From Cocos nucifera (lineage: Eukaryota > Streptophyta > Magnoliopsida > Arecales > Arecaceae), in assembly GCA_006176705.1 (NCBI GenBank), contig QRFJ01006457.1, forward strand, positions 1 through 64,000: a stretch of DNA of 64,000 nucleotides, given 5' to 3'. The position numbers and the translations under genes are program-made. A model generated the notes under the pieces. The model was not told the origin of the DNA and did no database searches. It was given only the letters and a program-made list of their open reading frames with translations. The first letter of the stretch is position 1. Every line of letters starts with the position of its first letter. Shown here one piece after another: positions 59,305 to 64,000 of the stretch.

Positions 59305-59968
59305 AGAATCGAAGGCCTTTAATTTTTTATAGGATCTTCATCCATATCAGGATGAGGTCCACCTTCTGCTTCTAACGTAATCAGCTAATTTTTTTGTTAG
59401 AATGAGGTTCACCTCATGTTCCTAATTAGGTTGCTGGGGAATAAAAGGATCGTTGAGAGGGTCTCTCCCTCACGTCATTGGTTTGAGAACCGAAGGTCTT
59501 CAATTCTCTTTAGGATCTTGATCCATGTCAGGATGAGGTCCACCTCCTGTTCCTAATGTGGTTGTCTAATTTTCTTGTTAGGACGAGGTTCACCTCCTAT
59601 TCCTAAGTAGGTTGTCTGGACACAAAAGGACCGTCGAGAGGATCTCTCTCCGATGTCTTCGGTTTAAGAATCGGAGGTCTTCATTCTTGCTAGGACGAGG
59701 TTAACCTTCTGTTTAAGAACTAAAGGCCTTTAATTTTTCGTAGGATCTTTATCCATGTCAGGACGAAGTTCATCTCCTATTCCTGACGTGGTTGGTTAAT
59801 TTTTCTGTTAGGATGAGGTTTACCTTCTGTTTCTAATTAGGTTGCTGGGACACAAAAAGATCGTTGAGAGGGCCTCTCTTCGATGTCTCCGATTTACAAA
59901 CCGAAGGTCTTCACCCTCGTTAAGACAAGGTTAACCTCCTATTTAAGAATCGGAGGCCTTCAATTCCA
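59305..59968 (+). repeat. Composite 180/52-bp tandem array (copy B)
   Basis: Same long/short unit order as 26,585-27,248, so the array expanded before duplication. Confidence 0.8.
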
Positions 59969-60064
59969 TTTTCTTGTGTAATTTCCTGCCATTGCACAGT
60001 TTGTACCAAAGATAGATGTCAAAGTAAGAATTTTATTAAAATATAATTACTAATAATACATTCA

Positions 60065-61015
60065 CAAATTTTTCGAGTTTCATGGCTGTAGTAGTGCTAC
60101 CCCTCTAAGCTCCTTTAGATGACTTCTATAATCTTATAAGGGCCTTCCCAATTTGGAGCAAGCTTTCCTTAATTTTGAGATTGTGAGACATCCGCTCGCC
60201 GAAGTACCAAGTCTTCCATCTTGAATGCTTTGCTTCTGACCTTAGAATTATAATAGCGGGCTACTTTCTACCTATAAGCCACCATTCTGATCCAGGCCTT
60301 CTCTTGTTTTTCTTCCAATAAGTCGAGGTTAGCTCTAAAATCTTGCAAATTTTTTTATTCATTTAATGCTTCGACTTGTGTCGAAGAAAGTTTAAGCTCT
60401 ATTGGGATGACCGTCTCCGTTCCAAAGGCCAGGGCAAAAGGAGTTTTTCTAGTTGGTAATTTCTGAGTGATTCTGTAAGCCAAAAGTACATGATAGAGTT
60501 TGTCCATCCATGTTTCTTTCGTCCTTTCAAGCCTTGCCTTTATTCTTTATAACAGGATCATGTTGGTCACCTCAGCCTCACCATTCGTCTGAGGATGAGT
60601 TACCAAGGTAAAATGATGGGAGATGTTCAAATCTTCATAAAATTTGGCAAACTTCATCCCCACAAATTGGTGTCCATTATCAATAATTAAAGTCCGAGAT
60701 AGCCCAAATCTACAAACTATTGACTTCTAGAAGAAGTCCCGTACTTTTGCTTCAGTAATGTTGGCCAATGGCTCGATCTCAATCCATTTGGTGAAATAGT
60801 CTATGGCCACTAAGAAAAATTTCTATTATCTGGATACAATGAAAAAGGATCCGAGTATATCCAACCCTCATTATGCAAATGGCCATAGGACACTCAAAGA
60901 TGTAAGCTGAGAGGCTAGTCATCTTTAAATATTGGCATTCCTCTAACATCGATCACATTTTCTCACATATTCCACTGCATCCTGATGTATAGTCGACCAA
61001 TAGTAGCCCTGAGCA
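60065..61015 (-). pseudogene. Ty3/gypsy integrase remnant, antisense (copy B)
   Basis: Counterpart of 27,362-28,310 with the same catalytic remnants on the minus strand (LIIDNGHQFVGMK, HPQTNGEAEVTNMIL, AFG-EAIIPIEL-like) and the same missing RT. Several stops shared. Confidence 0.87.
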
Positions 61016-61029
61016 TAGGATAATGGATG

Positions 61030-61396
61030 ACATAATAACCTATCAGATCATGGCACTGCATGGCCATATGGCCTCCAACGGCCCATCAAATTGTGGCCTA
61101 GTAGGTATCTGGCGGCCTATATGATTTCGGTGCAATAACCCATGACTCTATATAAAGAGGCAAAGAAAAAGAACCCTCGGATAAGACGAAGAGATGCAAG
61201 TCTAAGAGAGGACCGAAAACACCGCTCCCGCTCATTCTCGTATCTTCTTCCCTTTAATTGTTCCCTAGACTTTGGCTGACCTAAGCAATGGATTGTTCTC
61301 CACCTCACATGCTCTGATGAGTGGTCTTTCCTTGCAGGTTCGACCATTGTGGAGGGCAACCTCCACCCACCAGGATGCTTGGTCGTTCTCCCGACA
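61030..61396 (+). repeat. LTR end of a Tat/gypsy-type element (copy B)
   Basis: TATA box TATATAAAG at 61,149-61,157, end CGACA at 61,396, then PBS-like TGGCGCCATCAGAGCC (61,397-61,412). The duplicated block ends near 61,476. Confidence 0.6.
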
Positions 61397-61476
61397 TGGC
61401 GCCATCAGAGCCAAGTGACAATAAACTCACTACTAGAAATCCTCATACATCCAAGACAAAGCAATAGATATTTATA

Positions 61477-62563
61477 AGAAACCTAGAAGACGATTCTTGA
61501 AGAAATGCAATTGATTTTTCTGAAGGATGATTCATTTAATTTGCATTACTTTCCAACATCATGGTGGGCTCATTTGATGTATATGACCTAAAATCTTAAT
61601 ATTAGATCTAAAAATACATGGTTAGCGAATCCAATTACTTACAATCTAGTGATCATGCTGCAGGAACTCCTAATCCAAATTGAAATGTATATTGACTAAC
61701 ATGAGATTCTCTTTGATGTTTCTAATTAACTTAAAATGTGTGCATAAAGTAGAACTATCGTGCATGTCCAAGTTCATTGTTGGGTATGCCTATAGCAAAC
61801 CAAAGTTTGGTAGGTCAGAATCTCCATTGGATCTTCCTCAAACTCCAACATAGTTGACTAAAAAAAATTAGATCTTGGAGTCGGTTAGGGTCCAGCTTAG
61901 TTAAAATTAGCTTCTTGGTGGGGACTGGTATACAAGTGTACTTGAGTAAAGCTAAGCTATGCATGGTAACAAGTTTGTTGGAAATTCATTTGCATATATA
62001 CTTAGTGACCTAACTAAAAAACTCAACATTAGATTAATTCTAATTTTTAGTTAATTTTTCTATGGCATATGTAATAGGTATATATTTGTTAGTGGTACAT
62101 AGTATGCAGAATTTATGATGCATGTATCGAAGCACAAATGAAATTAGCAATTTATCAAATAGGTAAAATTTTCCTTAAAAGTAATATCCGAAATTTCCTA
62201 GAAAAACAACTAAACAAAATTTCCTAGAGTACAATATATATACTTCGACTTAGAAACTAGACTAGACCTTGGAGTACATGAAGGTCAAGTCATCTAAGTA
62301 GTTTCGGTATGATACTAGCTGTGACTCATTTAACTTTGAATGGTCCAAGTCTCGATTCATGTTAAGTTGTTAAATGCTCTCTCCAACCATTTCAGTCTTA
62401 ACATGAAGCCCATTTCACCGATGTTTAATTCAAACATTCACACAATTGTGTAAAGATACGGAAATTCCTTGTTGGGTTCAGTACATGAATTCTTCATTCC
62501 AATTTTTAGACTTTGAGACTTGGGTAAGATTTAGAGGACCATAGATAGATTGATGTTACAATC
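61477..62563 (+). other. Low-repeat intergenic region
   Basis: No ORF with recognisable content and no element of the families seen elsewhere in the window. Likely the promoter-side flank of the peptide gene. Confidence 0.5.
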
Positions 62564-62571
62564 TATATAAA
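62564..62571 (+). promoter_or_regulatory. TATA box of secreted-peptide gene
   Basis: TATATAAA followed by a C-rich run, about 125 bp upstream of the ATG; a transcription start near 62,595-62,600 would give a roughly 100-nt leader. Confidence 0.6.
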
Positions 62572-62695
62572 CCCCCCTTTGTTTAAGGTTCTTGATCAGA
62601 GCACCACAGCCACATTAGATAGAAGAGATACATCCTAGTCCATTGAGATAAAAAAACCCCACTTCTTTTGTAAGCATATAGAAACATTGGAAGAG

Positions 62696-62932
62696 ATGAG
62701 TACGTGGAGAGGTAATGTGGTAGGATTCATGTTACTGTTCTTATTGGTTGCTAATCCACAGCTTTTATCTACAGCTGCGAGGCCATTAGCATGGCAGACG
62801 CTGCTCGTTGAGAGAAGTTTGGCATCGGAGTCCCTCCGAAAAGGTCCAGTAATGCCATCCGAACCCTCGCGTTGCGGTTTTTCCAATAAGCCGGGTGGCC
62901 CTTGCCCAAGCCCACCAAAGTCACCAGCATAA
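62696..62932 (+). CDS. Small secreted cysteine-containing peptide precursor, possibly CTNIP/SCREW-like
   Basis: 78-residue protein; the first ATG of the frame is at 62,696 (an upstream in-frame TTG at 62,687 is not a plausible plant start). Residues 1-27 form a signal peptide: hydrophobic core GFMLLFLLVA, then a small-residue cleavage site after STA or STAA. The middle is a charged variable propeptide. The C-terminus from about residue 51 is Pro/Gly/Ser-rich with exactly two cysteines, SRCGFSNKPGGPCPSPPKSP (Cys60 and Cys70). Layout resembles plant signalling-peptide precursors. The Cys-x-x-x-Asn-x-Pro-Gly-...-Cys arrangement recalls the CTNIP/SCREW phytocytokines sensed by receptor kinase HSL3/NUT, but the threonine-bearing core motif is not exact. 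Single exon, with a TATA box and a poly(A) signal in place. Being a gene is fairly likely; the family is tentative. Confidence 0.6.
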   Translation: MSTWRGNVVGFMLLFLLVANPQLLSTAARPLAWQTLLVERSLASESLRKGPVMPSEPSRCGFSNKPGGPCPSPPKSPA

Positions 62933-63100
62933 TTGGATTCTTCATGATGATAAGGACCACCGCAAATGCTAATTAGAAGCTATATATTGCTTGTAGCTAG
63001 AGTGATGTTTGCTTTTGTCTCCTGTTAGAACCCATATAGAGTTCGAGTTCATAGTTTGATGGTTCCCATAGAATTTTAATAATTTTTTCTTTTTTAAAAA

Positions 63101-63106
63101 AATAAA
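63101..63106 (+). terminator. Polyadenylation signal of peptide gene
   Basis: AATAAA about 170 nt after the stop codon, in a T-rich context. Another AATAAA lies at about 63,194. Confidence 0.45.
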
Positions 63107-63573
63107 TCCGCTTGTCTTTGGCTTAGATGAGCTGTTTTTGTTTATGCATGCGTGTGCTCGAGACAAGGAGTAATTTAAGACATTGATATTCCAATAAATA
63201 TAGCATTTCCATGGTGATATAAACTTTTCTTGAGAAAAAGGCACAGTGATATACATAGTGAGAAAGCTAGCCTCAAAATTTGATAGAAAAAATGGCTATA
63301 ACAACTAGATTGAAGATTATAGAAGTATTTGTAGAACAATAGAAAATTACGAGAAGAGTAAAAAAAAGAACAAGCAATGGACTTTAATCATTGTCAACCA
63401 TCCATTTGTACAAAAACTTTGTGAACAACTAAATAGTTAAATCGAATTTTCTTGTGCGCATCTTTTTAAGTGTGAATGCAAGTTTTGTGCATGCACATAA
63501 ATTTATTTAATAAATATGCACGTGCATATTTTGCATAAGTAAAATCTTTTTATGAATATAATTTTAATATAAA

Positions 63574-63607
<34 letters not shown>

Positions 63608-64000
63608 ATTTTAACATAAATTTATTTTTTAACATGAAAACCAAAATGTCTCAATTTTTTATGAATCTTTGTCTAATTTTTCTGAATTTTGAGGAGGGGT
63701 TGGGTTTTCTTTATCTTTTACTTTTAATAGGTAAACAAGCAAAGTACCCTAGCAATGCAAGGGAGGTAAAAAAATAAAAAAAAAAAAAAGAAAAGAAATA
63801 CAAAGAAATATAAAGTGATAGATTTTAAATTTTAAAACTTAATTATCTAATAATAAATAATATTTTTTTGTCAAATAAATTATGCCATTAAATAGTTGCA
63901 TTATATGTTATAACAAATATTATTCCAGCTGGTCCGGGGAAAAAATTAACACTGGATGAGGAGCAGAGAAGTTGGTGAGGTGTGAAAGATGTGCCTGTAC
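63107..64000 (+). other. AT-rich intergenic region with (AT)n microsatellite
   Basis: No supported gene. (AT)n run at 63,576-63,604 and A-rich tract 63,768-63,800. The last 70 bases become less AT-rich after TTATTCCAG, which could be a splice acceptor into an exon beyond the window, but this is too little to call. Confidence 0.5.

Noticed and set aside
62687..62695. Start of the peptide gene at an upstream TTG
   Set aside because: Non-AUG; the ATG at 62,696 gives a normal signal peptide.
62635..62886. 83-codon minus-strand ORF over the peptide gene
   Set aside because: Opposite-strand shadow. The plus strand has TATA box, signal peptide and poly(A) signal; the minus strand has none of these.
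63906..64000. Exon beginning after TTATTCCAG
   Set aside because: Only about 70 bases remain in the window, with no recognisable protein; cannot be supported.
1..64000. tRNA or rRNA genes
   Set aside because: No cloverleaf with intact A/B boxes and no rRNA core sequence noticed; tRNA-like strings are only the retrotransposon primer-binding sites.

Overview
AT-rich nuclear DNA of a flowering plant. No prokaryotic or organellar gene organisation is present, and nearly every recognisable coding stretch belongs to plant-type LTR retrotransposons or a PIF/Harbinger DNA transposon. Element families and style fit a monocot, perhaps a palm; that is an impression, not proven. About 95% of the window is nested, mostly dead mobile DNA. 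One plausible host gene, a small secreted-peptide gene at 62,696-62,932, lies in the low-repeat right-hand flank.

Layout. (1) 1-2,091: 3' part of a dead Ty1/copia element, followed by its 3' LTR (2,112-4,395). (2) 4,396-5,872: a minisatellite with a 45-bp period, then an inverted truncated copy of the same LTR (5,873-6,814). The two LTRs form roughly 0.94-kb hairpin arms around the minisatellite. (3) 6,838-28,757: copy A of an 11.7-kb segmental duplication. It holds a non-autonomous LTR element fragment, an intron-bearing gag-like pseudogene (gypsy-type Transposase_28 plus coiled coils), a solo copia LTR inside that pseudogene, a composite 180/52-bp tandem array, an antisense Ty3/gypsy integrase remnant and an LTR end with PBS. 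Copy A is split by a 10.2-kb full-length minus-strand copia element (15,720-25,938, TSD GAGAT). (4) 28,780-32,147: PIF/Harbinger remnant with DDE transposase and Myb/SANT-like ORF. (5) 32,149-48,489: a degenerate minus-strand copia element, itself split by an 11.2-kb Athila-like Ty3/gypsy element (32,483-43,638). (6) 48,490-61,476: copy B of the duplication, extended leftward by 1.25 kb and preserving the empty site of the 10.2-kb copia insertion. (7) 61,477-64,000: low-repeat DNA with the peptide gene.

Relative history read from nesting: the gag-like element decayed, then the solo copia LTR formed in it, then the block was duplicated, then the full-length copia element entered copy A only. 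Separately, the Athila-like element entered an already decaying copia element. No retroelement ORF here is intact. The youngest copia element still has nearly identical LTRs but a broken polyprotein.
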